Shown: positions 35,593 to 44,139 of the stretch, in pieces
How positions within the stretch are numbered: the stretch's first letter is position 1
Layout of the letters: each line of letters begins with the position of its first letter
Notes under the pieces: model-generated
What the model saw: only the letters and a program-made list of their open reading frames with translations
Told to the model about the DNA's origin: nothing
Databases searched by the model: none
Position numbers and translations under genes: made by a program
Origin: a candidate division LCP-89 bacterium B3_LCP
Lineage (GTDB): Bacteria; Electryoneota; B3-LCP
DNA: 64,000 nt
NCBI GenBank assembly: GCA_005223185.1
Contig: NJBN01000013.1
Location: 21,148 to 85,147 of the forward strand
Direction: 5' to 3'

Positions 35593-37083
35593 TCAAATGA
35601 AAAAGACCCAGGTTATCAGGAAAAAGAGCGGAACCAGAATTCCCACTGACCAGGCCATATAGCCGAAGAAACTGGGCATATCCACATCATTCTCTTCAGC
35701 AATGGACCTCACCATGAAATTCGGTGCATTGCCAATGTAGGTGACAGCACCGAAAAATACTGCCCCAACTGATATCCCTTTAAGGATACTGATAAACTGC
35801 TGACCGGTTCCGCTTTCGATTATTCCGCGTAAGATTTCCGATACCTGCATTTCAGTAAGCCCCAGACGTCCCAGGGATAGATTGAAGAAAGTCAGATAGG
35901 TAGGAGCGTTATCTAAGAAACTGGAAAGCGTTCCGGTTATCCAGAAGAAATGCAGGGGTTCCTTGACAATCTCCACCAGACCTGCCAGTGAACCATTTTC
36001 GCCCGCCCGCAGCATCGTCAGAGCCGGTATAATTGTCATGAAAATCCCGGCGAAGAGATAGGCTACTTCCTTGATGGGAAACCAGGTAAAACCATTGTCA
36101 GTACGAATCTGCTTTCTGGTGGTTTTAACCGATAGAAATACCATCAGGAGGATGATCACATCTCTATAGACGGAGGATGTATTGATGTGGATTCCAAACA
36201 GGGAAAAACTACCTGCATGCCACATGCCGGACATGAGGACTGCGCCCATTATACCCATCAGGAAGATCAGATTATGCAATCCTTCAATCTTAATGGATGG
36301 CTTTACTTCCAAATCGCCCTTTGGTGAGCCTGCACGTTTGAACAGGAAACTGTCCAGAGCAAAGTATAACATAAGTAATATTAGAGACATAAACGCCATG
36401 TGGGGAAATAGGTTCATGGTCCAGAAGAAGGGAACGCCGTGAAGGAAACCTAAGAAGAGAGGTGGGTCACCCAGGGGTGTGAGTGACCCACCTATATTAG
36501 CTACCAAGAAAATGAAGAACACGATGGTGTGCATTTTGTATTTCCGGAACCTGTTTGACCTAATCATTGGGCGAATCAGTAGCATAGCCGCTCCGGTTGT
36601 GCCGATCCAGCTTGCTAAAATGGTACCGATCAATAAGAGTATGGTGTTGGTCAGCGGCGTGCCAATTGGTGTGCCCCGTACCAATATTCCCCCCGAAGCA
36701 GTAAACAGTCCCCACAACAGGATGATGAACGGGATGTAATCCAGGAAGTAAATATGCAGGATTTCGTAGAGGGCTTCTCCTCGGAAAATCAGCAAAAACG
36801 GCAGGGCGAATGTTAACGCCCAGAACGCAGAGATTTTACCAAAATGGCGATGCCAGATTACTGGAGCAAATAAGGGAAACAGCGCGATGGAAAGCAATAT
36901 ACCGACAAAAGGCAGTGCAGACCATAGCGGAAGATTTGCTCCAAGAGAATCAGTTGTGTGTGCCGTTTCTGCAACATCTGGCTCAGTGCTATGCTCACCG
37001 GAAGCTAATACGATTGATGATAGCAGGAAAATGAGGAGGAGCACCGTTATAGAGATAACGGTCTGTTTTTTTAGGTATTGCAT
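35593..37083 (-). CDS. Sodium:proton antiporter, CitMHS/NhaD-like
   Basis: 496 residues; N-terminal signal-like helix, then about 11-12 membrane segments. The repeat-like motifs NIGGSLTPLGDPPLFLGFLHGVPFFW, FLDNAPTYLTFFNLS and TYIGNAPNFMVRSIAEE are characteristic of the ion-transporter superfamily. It should exchange Na+ for protons across the inner membrane, or transport a carboxylate; the first is favoured by the family's usual annotation. In a two-gene unit with the Usp gene. Confidence 0.85.
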   Translation of the reverse strand: MQYLKKQTVISITVLLLIFLLSSIVLASGEHSTEPDVAETAHTTDSLGANLPLWSALPFVGILLSIALFPLFAPVIWHRHFGKISAFWALTFALPFLLIFRGEALYEILHIYFLDYIPFIILLWGLFTASGGILVRGTPIGTPLTNTILLLIGTILASWIGTTGAAMLLIRPMIRSNRFRKYKMHTIVFFIFLVANIGGSLTPLGDPPLFLGFLHGVPFFWTMNLFPHMAFMSLILLMLYFALDSFLFKRAGSPKGDLEVKPSIKIEGLHNLIFLMGIMGAVLMSGMWHAGSFSLFGIHINTSSVYRDVIILLMVFLSVKTTRKQIRTDNGFTWFPIKEVAYLFAGIFMTIIPALTMLRAGENGSLAGLVEIVKEPLHFFWITGTLSSFLDNAPTYLTFFNLSLGRLGLTEMQVSEILRGIIESGTGQQFISILKGISVGAVFFGAVTYIGNAPNFMVRSIAEENDVDMPSFFGYMAWSVGILVPLFFLITWVFFI

Positions 37084-37215
37084 ATTCTGTTATTAGCGTA
37101 TGGCTGATGAGATCTTCATTATGAGTTATGTTTTTTCAGTGATCAATATTGCATCCCATTAAGTGTATTTCTAAGGAGTGTAATATACTGTTCTTAATCT
37201 ACTAGAATATTAATC

Positions 37216-38163
37216 TTAAATAGAAGCTTCCTTGACTGCCATCGCCATTAAGGGAATCATCAGTTCATGATGACCGGTAATCTGGTAGCCCTTTCCGCCG
37301 GAAAGTGTAGGTCTTTGCACCACATTGACTCTGGGTCGATAATGCTGTATCATATCGAAGTTGGCGGTGGTGAAGTTATCACAAACGAAACCTAAATTAC
37401 GCGCCACTGTAAGAGCTTTCAGGAAGACTTCCGGCAGAACCACTGCAGAACCGAAATTGAGGACAACACCGCCATTTCCAATATCGGACACCAGCCTGGC
37501 GAATATACGGAAATCCCGCAAGGAGAGGTCACCAATAGCGGCTCCGTCCGCTGACGGTTGCTGGTGGATGATGTCCGTTCCCAGAGCTACATGCACGGTA
37601 ATGGGAATCTCCATTTTGTATGCCTGGCCCAACAGGCTTACATTCAAATTTTTCGCTTCGTTTCTGACAAGTTCACGCCCTACGGCTTCACCGAAACCTA
37701 ATTCGTCTGTTCGACCTTTCTTTACAGCCAAATTGATAAATTCGCCAGTCTCCTTCGCCATACCGAAAGTCCCGTCAGCTATATTGGCGGCAACATCCTC
37801 CGATGTTTTTCCAAATTGAGACAGCTCCACATCGTGGATAACGCCCGCACCATTCATCGCTAATGCGGTGATGAATCCCCCTTCCATCAGGTCGATGATA
37901 ACCGGTGAAAGACCTACCTTGATGACGTGAGCGCCCATCATCACTATGACCGGCTTTTTATTTTCCTTCGCCGCGACTATGTCATTGACAACGCTCTTAA
38001 GATCATCTGCTGCCAGGATTTTTGGCAGCGAATCCCACCAGTCCTTGAATGATGAGCCTGATTTAACGGGCTCGCCCAGGAAATCCAGTTTCACCTTACT
38101 GTGCCGCTGGTCGATGGGATAAAGTTTGACTTTTTCAATTTCGATTTCGGGATAGCGTGACAT
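37216..38163 (-). CDS. Conserved protein with deoxyhypusine-synthase-like Rossmann core (uncertain)
   Basis: 315 residues, soluble. Striking conserved blocks: VIVMMGAHVIKVGLSPVIIDL, ALAMNGAGVIHDVEL, DGTFGMAKETGEFIN, HVALGTDIIHQQPSADGAAIG and VLNFGSAVVLPEVFLKAL. These suggest a dinucleotide-binding fold resembling the deoxyhypusine-synthase superfamily. I recall homologues in Planctomycetes and other phyla annotated as hypothetical. It follows the secreted ThuA-like gene by 29 bases. The reaction is not known, and bacteria normally lack the eIF5A substrate. Confidence 0.55.
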   Translation of the reverse strand: MSRYPEIEIEKVKLYPIDQRHSKVKLDFLGEPVKSGSSFKDWWDSLPKILAADDLKSVVNDIVAAKENKKPVIVMMGAHVIKVGLSPVIIDLMEGGFITALAMNGAGVIHDVELSQFGKTSEDVAANIADGTFGMAKETGEFINLAVKKGRTDELGFGEAVGRELVRNEAKNLNVSLLGQAYKMEIPITVHVALGTDIIHQQPSADGAAIGDLSLRDFRIFARLVSDIGNGGVVLNFGSAVVLPEVFLKALTVARNLGFVCDNFTTANFDMIQHYRPRVNVVQRPTLSGGKGYQITGHHELMIPLMAMAVKEASI

Positions 38164-38192
38164 TTTATGGCCGTTGGCTGTTAGCAGTTAGT

Positions 38193-39467
38193 TTATGTCT
38201 TTTGCTCTTTTTTCCGTGCTGCAGGGAACAGCACATTATTCAAAATAAGACGGTAACCGGGAGAATTGGGGTACAGTTCAAGCTGCGTGGGAGGGTCACC
38301 CACCTGGTGCCGGTAATCTTCCGGATCATGCCCGCCATAAAAAGTAAAGGTACCCTTTTCATAGTCGCCATGCAAGTATTTTACTTCGTCGGTTCCTTCC
38401 ACTTCCCCCATTATTACTATCTCTTTTTTAATCAGATGTTTGCGGTACGCTGTGGTCTGCCCCATGAAGCCTTTTACCACAGAAGTGTGACATTGTGTGA
38501 GCATGGTGGGGACGGGATCATATTTCGCTGAAAATTCAAACAGAGTAAAGTAGTCCAGCATATCGCCTCGAGGTGATCTTCCGGTCTTGGGCGTTGTGTC
38601 TATGTCGGAAAATTCGTAAACCAACGGATCCGTGATCAAGGTGAAGTTTTCAAATACGAAGGTTTTACTGAAATCTAATTTTTTCTGGCAGTCCGGATCG
38701 AACGGTGTGCCATCGAAGACAGCGGCGGCGATATCCACACCCTCAGCGGACAGCGCCACGTCGTAGCTATCCGTCGCTGAACACATAGCAAAGAGGAAAC
38801 CCCCTCGTCCGACATACTCCTTTATTGCCCGCGCCACCGCTTTCTTCTCCTCCTGGACTGTGCTGTATCCCAGTGAATGAGCTATCTCTTCATGCAAAGC
38901 CTGCTGGTCGATGTACCATTTAGCACCGCGATAGACAGCGTAAAATTTGCCATACTGTCCGGTGAAATCTTCGTGGTGAAGGTGAACCCAATCATACTGG
39001 TGAAGTTTTCCTGAAAGAACCTCCTCGTCATACACTTTGTCGTACGGTATCTCGGCATATTCTAAGACTAAAGTCACTGCATCATCCCAGGGTTGATTGT
39101 TGGGGGGGACATATACTGCTATTTCGGGCGCTTTTTCCAGGAGGATTCTCTCCATGTTCTCCCGTTCTATCTCACCTATGATCGCTGCGGTCTGAGAAGC
39201 GCTGGCAATTTCGTAGCTGATTCCCCTCAGGCGGCAGAGTCGTTCCAGAGGAGATGATGCCGGAGCTAAGAAGCTGCCTCCGCGGTAATTCAGCAGCCAT
39301 TCGATGTCCACGCCCTGTTCCAGAGTCCAATAAGCTACTCCATAAGCTTTCAGATGATCTGTCTGGTTCAGATCCATAGGTATGATAATATTCTGAGTTT
39401 TCCCCGGTTCGAAGAAAAGCAGAACTATGATTATAATCAATCCAAATTTTTGCCTGATCATCTTCAT
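38193..39467 (-). CDS. Conserved secreted protein with glutamine-amidotransferase-like fold
   Basis: 424 residues; N-terminal membrane or signal helix (residues 7-22). Blocks: LKAYGVAYWTLEQGVDIEWLLNYRGGSFL, YDWVHLHHEDFTGQYGKFY, VGRGGFLFAMCSATDSYDVALSA, YFTLFEFSAKYDPVPTMLTQCH and GTFTFYGGHDPEDYRHQVG. The core resembles ThuA/DJ-1-type folds, with a Cys at the nucleophile-elbow position (FAMCSATD). Database entries often call such proteins asparagine synthetase B, which the sequence does not support. Secreted, function unknown; next to the baeRF-like gene (3 bases apart). Confidence 0.6.
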   Translation of the reverse strand: MKMIRQKFGLIIIIVLLFFEPGKTQNIIIPMDLNQTDHLKAYGVAYWTLEQGVDIEWLLNYRGGSFLAPASSPLERLCRLRGISYEIASASQTAAIIGEIERENMERILLEKAPEIAVYVPPNNQPWDDAVTLVLEYAEIPYDKVYDEEVLSGKLHQYDWVHLHHEDFTGQYGKFYAVYRGAKWYIDQQALHEEIAHSLGYSTVQEEKKAVARAIKEYVGRGGFLFAMCSATDSYDVALSAEGVDIAAAVFDGTPFDPDCQKKLDFSKTFVFENFTLITDPLVYEFSDIDTTPKTGRSPRGDMLDYFTLFEFSAKYDPVPTMLTQCHTSVVKGFMGQTTAYRKHLIKKEIVIMGEVEGTDEVKYLHGDYEKGTFTFYGGHDPEDYRHQVGDPPTQLELYPNSPGYRLILNNVLFPAARKKEQKT

Positions 39468-39470
39468 TGA

Positions 39471-40622
39471 TTAAACACTAAACCTTAAGATTGCGCCTAT
39501 CTTTCCATGTTCTGCTAAACCAGCATCAGGGTGGACATGTTCGATGATGCTGCCGGTTTTAATCGCTGCTTCGATCACTTCATCAACCATGTCTGCAACC
39601 TGCGTCGTATCGCTTCCACAACCGGGACATTTCTTCTTCTCTATTCCGTACAGCCCGCAATTACGGCAGATAATCCCTGGTGTATGCCAACCATCCTGTA
39701 CTAAGAGGATATGCACCGCGCCCATCTGCAGAGCGTGAACCGTATCGTCCAAACCGATTACTCCCAGACCGCGGCTGTGCGCGGAATCAACTAACTGCTT
39801 AACCAGCTTCTTTTCCTCTATGGTCTCAACGTTACGTTCGATAACTACGACATCCTCTAAGATCTTTGATTGATGAGTTTTACCCGGTTCAGCGGAAAAA
39901 CGCCCCACTAAATGCTCTTTCAGAGCGGGATGCATGAAGTTTTCGAACTGACCCAAAAGCTGTTGTTGACCTCCTAACACCAAGTATTCATAATGGCGGC
40001 GGTGATACAGGTGGAAGAGTGTCTCCGAAACCCTTCTGAAATGCTTCTGCAGGTCCTCTTCTTCCTTTTTGGATTTTCCCCGGTCAGCGGAACCCGGGCT
40101 GTCCACAGTTGATAATTTCAGACCGGCTTCTTCCGTTTTAAAAGCACGATCCAACTTAATGATTTCACCTATATAAACTTCATACAGCTCCGCGTTGCTC
40201 TTATCCAGAAGAAGTACACCATAGCGGTGGTATTCATCAAGAATCAATGTCAATGGGCGCACATGCAGGGTTTGTTCCATTACCAACAGCGAAGGAACGG
40301 GGCGAGGCAAACCCACCACTCGCCACAAACCGGTTTCCATACAGGCAAAGATTGCGAGTCCACGAGGCTCATACCCACGCGTTAGTTCGTCATCAAGGTA
40401 CTTCTCTATTTTGTCCAGATCTGACGTCAAGCCCATACGGACGTCATCTTCAAGTTCACTGCTTTCAGTGGTCTTTCTGCCTTCGCGCACTAAGTTGCGT
40501 GCAGAGACCTTCTGTTCATCCAGTGAAAAACGAGACCCATCCGTATTCAGATAGAAACTGATGATTGGTTGACGTTCGGATTGAAAATCCAAAAGATCTT
40601 CAATTTCGGTGTAAGTGATCAT
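39471..40622 (-). CDS. Bacterial eRF1-like (baeRF) protein with zinc ribbon
   Basis: 383 residues. Layout matches archaeo-eukaryotic release-factor-1-like proteins of bacteria: N-terminal domain (ISFYLNTDGSRFSLDEQKVSARNLV), a middle domain (YEVYIGEIIKLD to LVLGGQQQLLGQFENFMHP), and a C-terminal L7Ae-like domain (GLGVIGLDDTVHALQMGAVHILLV) ending with a four-Cys ribbon (CRNCGLY ... CPGCGSD). The canonical GGQ loop of release factors is absent; the GGQ in LVLGGQ lies on a buried strand position. Probably acts on stalled ribosomes or peptidyl-tRNA (known for relatives), but activity here is unproven. Confidence 0.75.
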   Translation of the reverse strand: MITYTEIEDLLDFQSERQPIISFYLNTDGSRFSLDEQKVSARNLVREGRKTTESSELEDDVRMGLTSDLDKIEKYLDDELTRGYEPRGLAIFACMETGLWRVVGLPRPVPSLLVMEQTLHVRPLTLILDEYHRYGVLLLDKSNAELYEVYIGEIIKLDRAFKTEEAGLKLSTVDSPGSADRGKSKKEEEDLQKHFRRVSETLFHLYHRRHYEYLVLGGQQQLLGQFENFMHPALKEHLVGRFSAEPGKTHQSKILEDVVVIERNVETIEEKKLVKQLVDSAHSRGLGVIGLDDTVHALQMGAVHILLVQDGWHTPGIICRNCGLYGIEKKKCPGCGSDTTQVADMVDEVIEAAIKTGSIIEHVHPDAGLAEHGKIGAILRFSV

Positions 40623-40724
40623 GGTTTTCTCCTGTTATTGTAGTAGTAGGAGCGTTTATACGAAGATAGAAGCATAGTTGTTTCTCTTAGTTCTTTTTGT
40701 GATTGCAATTCATTGGAAAATCAT

Positions 40725-42512
40725 TCATTTAAGTAATATCATCTTCCCGCTGCCCTCAAAATTACCAGCAGACATGCTATATAAGTAGACACCAGACGCT
40801 AATCCAGAGGCCTCGAAAGTGACTTCATGAATACCCACAGTTCGCCAGCCATCAATCAGTGTGGCTACAACTCGACCTTGGACATCGAAGACCTGTAGTG
40901 TAACATGGGTAGCTACAGGCAATTCAAATAGGATGGTTGTAACTGGATTAAAGGGATTAGGGAAATTCTGATATAAATGAAATCCATTTGGAAGCGGTGT
41001 TCTTTCTTTCTCTTTTACACCCAACCATCCGCTGGCTCCATCACCTCCATAGACACCCATATCATTTCTTATTGTACCTAAAGCCGGCCACAAAGCAAAG
41101 CCAGGATTTTGTGGATCTTCAGGGTCATCGTATTGTGGACCAGGATTGCCAGTGTCAACGCAAGGAGAATTAGGACCCAGATGGTAGTCGCTGAAAGGGC
41201 CGGTTATAAATAAAGGATCCTCGTCAATATTACCCTGGCCAAACCAACCATACTGGATATTACTATACGTTATATTAATACTGGCTGCCCAATCAAGGAA
41301 AATCTCTTGTGTTGAAAAATTCCTGATAACACAATTAAAAACCTCAGGACAACACGAATGTACATATATTCCGCTTCCATACTCTGCAGTATTGTCTGCT
41401 ATAACACAGTTAATTATATAAGGATAAGAATCATCACGGCACCAAATACCCCCGCCAGAGTAAGCAGTGTTTCCGCAAAATAAGTTATTATTAACAATGG
41501 GACTTGAATTGTCATAAAACATTATTCCACCACCATAGTAATTACCTGCTGAATTACCAATAACCTCATTATTAGATATAATAGGATTGGAATCAGTTCC
41601 ACAGCAAATTCCACCACCATTTATTGTTGTGTTATTATGGATGATATTATCCATAATAACACCGTTAAATCCCCTTACAAATATTCCACCACCACTACCT
41701 GATGCAACATTATTTATAATTGTATTTGAGTAAATCTCAGGATTAGCCCAATTAGACCATATACCCCCACCATCACTGGAGTAGCTTCCAATAGCAAGGT
41801 TGTCACTAATATAATTGCTGGTGATTATAGGTGCAGCAGCTTCATCACAACCGATCCCGGCACCGTCAATGGCATAATTATTGATAATTTCGTTATTTTC
41901 AATTAGGGGTGATGAATTAGTACAATGAATTGCCGCTCCAACATTTGCTACATTATCGTCGAAGCAACAATTCCTAATATGAGGATCAGATTGATCTTGA
42001 CAGTATATGCCGCCGCCGTAATAATCTGCCAGACAGTTAGTAAATAAACAATTTGATATTGTAGGATTTGATTCAAGGCAATAAACTCCTCCGCCATTTT
42101 TGTCTTCATTTGGGCCGTAATTTGCGTATGCAGCACCATTTATAAACTGACAATACTTTAATGTTGACTCATCAGCGGCATTTAAGAATCTGATACCATG
42201 CCAGCCCCCATAGTAAATCTCATATGCATACCAAGCTGATGAATGAAATCTTATCGTGTCTGTCTCAGCACCAATAGCCATTAGGGTTGCATTACTATCA
42301 ACAATCATCTTATAGTGGCTGTTAAACCAAATGTATACACCCGGTTCAATTGTCAGACTTGAATCGGGGGGTATACGTATCTCACCTGTCACAAACACAG
42401 TGTCTGCAGACCAAACACCTGCAACATCCCCAGAAACATAGATGGCTTCTGCAAATGTAAGTTCAATTATTAGCACTAGGCTACAAATGAGAAGTAGATG
42501 GAGGTTCTTCAT
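40725..42512 (-). CDS. Secreted beta-helix protein with sorting domain
   Basis: 595 residues with signal peptide. N-terminal cap (SGDVAGVWSADTVFVTGEI, LTIEPGVYIWFNSHY, AIGAETDTIRF, WHGIRFLNAADESTLKYC) as in 17889-21881, then about 14 coils of the form NGGGVYCLESNP-IS-C-F. The sorting domain is PNPFNPVTTI to KMILLK. It lacks the Ig-like module of its relatives. The coding sequence is visibly richer in A+T than its neighbours, which may point to a different origin. Likely surface-exposed carbohydrate binding or cleavage; no active site identified. Confidence 0.87.
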   Translation of the reverse strand: MKNLHLLLICSLVLIIELTFAEAIYVSGDVAGVWSADTVFVTGEIRIPPDSSLTIEPGVYIWFNSHYKMIVDSNATLMAIGAETDTIRFHSSAWYAYEIYYGGWHGIRFLNAADESTLKYCQFINGAAYANYGPNEDKNGGGVYCLESNPTISNCLFTNCLADYYGGGIYCQDQSDPHIRNCCFDDNVANVGAAIHCTNSSPLIENNEIINNYAIDGAGIGCDEAAAPIITSNYISDNLAIGSYSSDGGGIWSNWANPEIYSNTIINNVASGSGGGIFVRGFNGVIMDNIIHNNTTINGGGICCGTDSNPIISNNEVIGNSAGNYYGGGIMFYDNSSPIVNNNLFCGNTAYSGGGIWCRDDSYPYIINCVIADNTAEYGSGIYVHSCCPEVFNCVIRNFSTQEIFLDWAASINITYSNIQYGWFGQGNIDEDPLFITGPFSDYHLGPNSPCVDTGNPGPQYDDPEDPQNPGFALWPALGTIRNDMGVYGGDGASGWLGVKEKERTPLPNGFHLYQNFPNPFNPVTTILFELPVATHVTLQVFDVQGRVVATLIDGWRTVGIHEVTFEASGLASGVYLYSMSAGNFEGSGKMILLK

Positions 42513-42552
42513 AATTTCACCTCACAAATAAATGCTAGAGGCAGTCTTTGTA

Positions 42553-43338
42553 CTACCCCGATCTGTGATTCCCCAGGCTCACACCGCCGATGGGTACGGG
42601 CTTTATGGGCCCCTCGGCGCGCCCTTCGATGAACTGACGGACGACCTCGTTGTCAGTGTTTTTCACCTCTTCAGGTGTTCCATCGAAGAGGATGACGCCG
42701 CGGTGCAGCATCACGATGCGGTCTGCAACCTTGTAAGCTGAAACCATATCGTGAGTAACGGCTATAGTGGTAACGTCCAGTTCGTCATTCAACCGAATGA
42801 CAAGTTCGTTGATGATATCCGCCATGATGGGATCCAAACCGGTGGTCGGTTCATCGTAGAGGACATACTGCGGATTCATAGCAATGGCGCGCGCTAATCC
42901 CACCCGTTTCTTCATCCCGCCGGAAAGCTCGGCGGGTTTTAAGTCCTGAATGTCAGGCAGACCGACCTGACGCAGTTTTTCATCTGAAATCTCGGCGATT
43001 CTATCAGGGGATAAATCGGTATGTTCTGTAAGCCCTAAGGACACATTTTCGCGCACGGTCATGGAATCGAATAAAGCCGCGCCCTGGAAGAGCACACCGA
43101 ATTTATGCCTGACCTTATATAATTCCGACTCCTTCAGACTGGTAATATCCGATCCATCTATTATAATCTGCCCGGAATCTGGCGTTAACAGACCGATTAA
43201 GAGCTTTAACAGCACGCTTTTACCGCAGCCCGACCTGCCGATTATAACGATGGATTCACCGGTCCCAATGGTGAGATCGACACCCTGCAGGACAGGCTTA
43301 TCTTCGAAAGACTTTGTCAATCCCTTGATTTCTATCAC
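42553..43338 (-). CDS. mlaF: ABC transporter ATPase, MlaF-like
   Basis: 261 residues. Walker A GRSGCGKSVL, signature LSGGMKKRVGLARAI, Walker B YVLYDEPTTGLDP and switch His in TIAVTHDM. The GMKKRVG form is typical of the Mla/Mce lipid-transport ATPases. Together with the permease just upstream (12 bases) it should power phospholipid movement between the membranes. No MlaD-type MCE gene lies next to it, so that component must be encoded elsewhere. Confidence 0.9.
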   Translation of the reverse strand: MIEIKGLTKSFEDKPVLQGVDLTIGTGESIVIIGRSGCGKSVLLKLLIGLLTPDSGQIIIDGSDITSLKESELYKVRHKFGVLFQGAALFDSMTVRENVSLGLTEHTDLSPDRIAEISDEKLRQVGLPDIQDLKPAELSGGMKKRVGLARAIAMNPQYVLYDEPTTGLDPIMADIINELVIRLNDELDVTTIAVTHDMVSAYKVADRIVMLHRGVILFDGTPEEVKNTDNEVVRQFIEGRAEGPIKPVPIGGVSLGNHRSG

Positions 43339-43350
43339 GATGGTTCTTGA

Positions 43351-44121
43351 TTAGAACAGTAAAGTCGCCATTAGATAATCTGCTATCAATATCAGTATTG
43401 CGGATAACACGAATGACCGAATAGTAGCCTTGCCCACCCCTTCGGCGCCACCCGTGGTGGCAAAACCGATGTAACAACCGATAAGTGATATAATGGCGCC
43501 GAACATAGTGGCTTTGTAGAGACCAGCCATAATATCATGAACGTGAAAATAAGTGGGTATCTCGCTGAAGAATATTTGTGGCGGTATACCTAAAAAGAGC
43601 TGCGCCACCAGGAACGCTCCCAAAACTGCGATGAAGTCAGCAAAGATCACCAGGATAGGCATCATGAATAAGCCGGCGAAAAAGCGCGGCACGGCTAAGT
43701 AACGGACAGAATTTATTGCCAGCGATTCCAGGGCGTCGATCTGCTCGGTTACCTTCATGGTTCCCAATTCGGCTGCGATGGACGACCCAATTCGTCCAGC
43801 CAGAATGAGAGCCGTCAGCACCGGTCCTAACTCGATGACTACAGCTTTGTACGTAGCCAATCCCAGGAATCGAACAGGGACATAGCCCTCAATCTGGTAG
43901 TTGGTCTGCCAGGCAGAAACAGCACCGGTGAAAGCGCCAACCATCAACACAATGGGAAGGGAGTTATAACCGATAGCTATCATCTGCTCAAAAAGGAGGG
44001 CACGATCTTCTATCAGCTTTTTGGAAAAGAAAAGGATCTTGCCCAGTAGAGAGAAAATCTCCCCGGCTTCGTTGAAGAACCGGTAGGTGACCGCACCCAG
44101 ACGGGTGATAGCTTTACGCAT
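43351..44121 (-). CDS. mlaE: ABC transporter permease, MlaE-like
   Basis: 256 residues with five or six membrane helices. MlaE-family signatures are clear: ARLIEDRALLFEQM-like amphipathic entry helix, VIELGPVLTALILAGRIGSSIAAELGTMKVTEQIDALESLA, and ATTGGAEGVGKATIRSFVLSAILILIADYLMA at the end. Partner of the downstream ATPase in lipid transport. It follows the large barrel protein gene by 18 bases, suggesting one envelope operon. Confidence 0.92.
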   Translation of the reverse strand: MRKAITRLGAVTYRFFNEAGEIFSLLGKILFFSKKLIEDRALLFEQMIAIGYNSLPIVLMVGAFTGAVSAWQTNYQIEGYVPVRFLGLATYKAVVIELGPVLTALILAGRIGSSIAAELGTMKVTEQIDALESLAINSVRYLAVPRFFAGLFMMPILVIFADFIAVLGAFLVAQLFLGIPPQIFFSEIPTYFHVHDIMAGLYKATMFGAIISLIGCYIGFATTGGAEGVGKATIRSFVLSAILILIADYLMATLLF

Positions 44122-44139
44122 TAGTCAGGAACGTGAAGA

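Noticed and set aside
38193..39467. Asparagine synthetase B annotation for the secreted 424-residue protein
   Set aside because: No ATP-pyrophosphatase SGGxDS motif and no N-terminal Cys amidotransferase; the protein has a signal helix and a ThuA/DJ-1-like core.
39900..39990. GGQ motif in LVLGGQ as release-factor catalytic loop
   Set aside because: It lies in a predicted core strand of the middle domain, a common VLGG-type element in this family, and not in the exposed loop where release factors carry GGQ.
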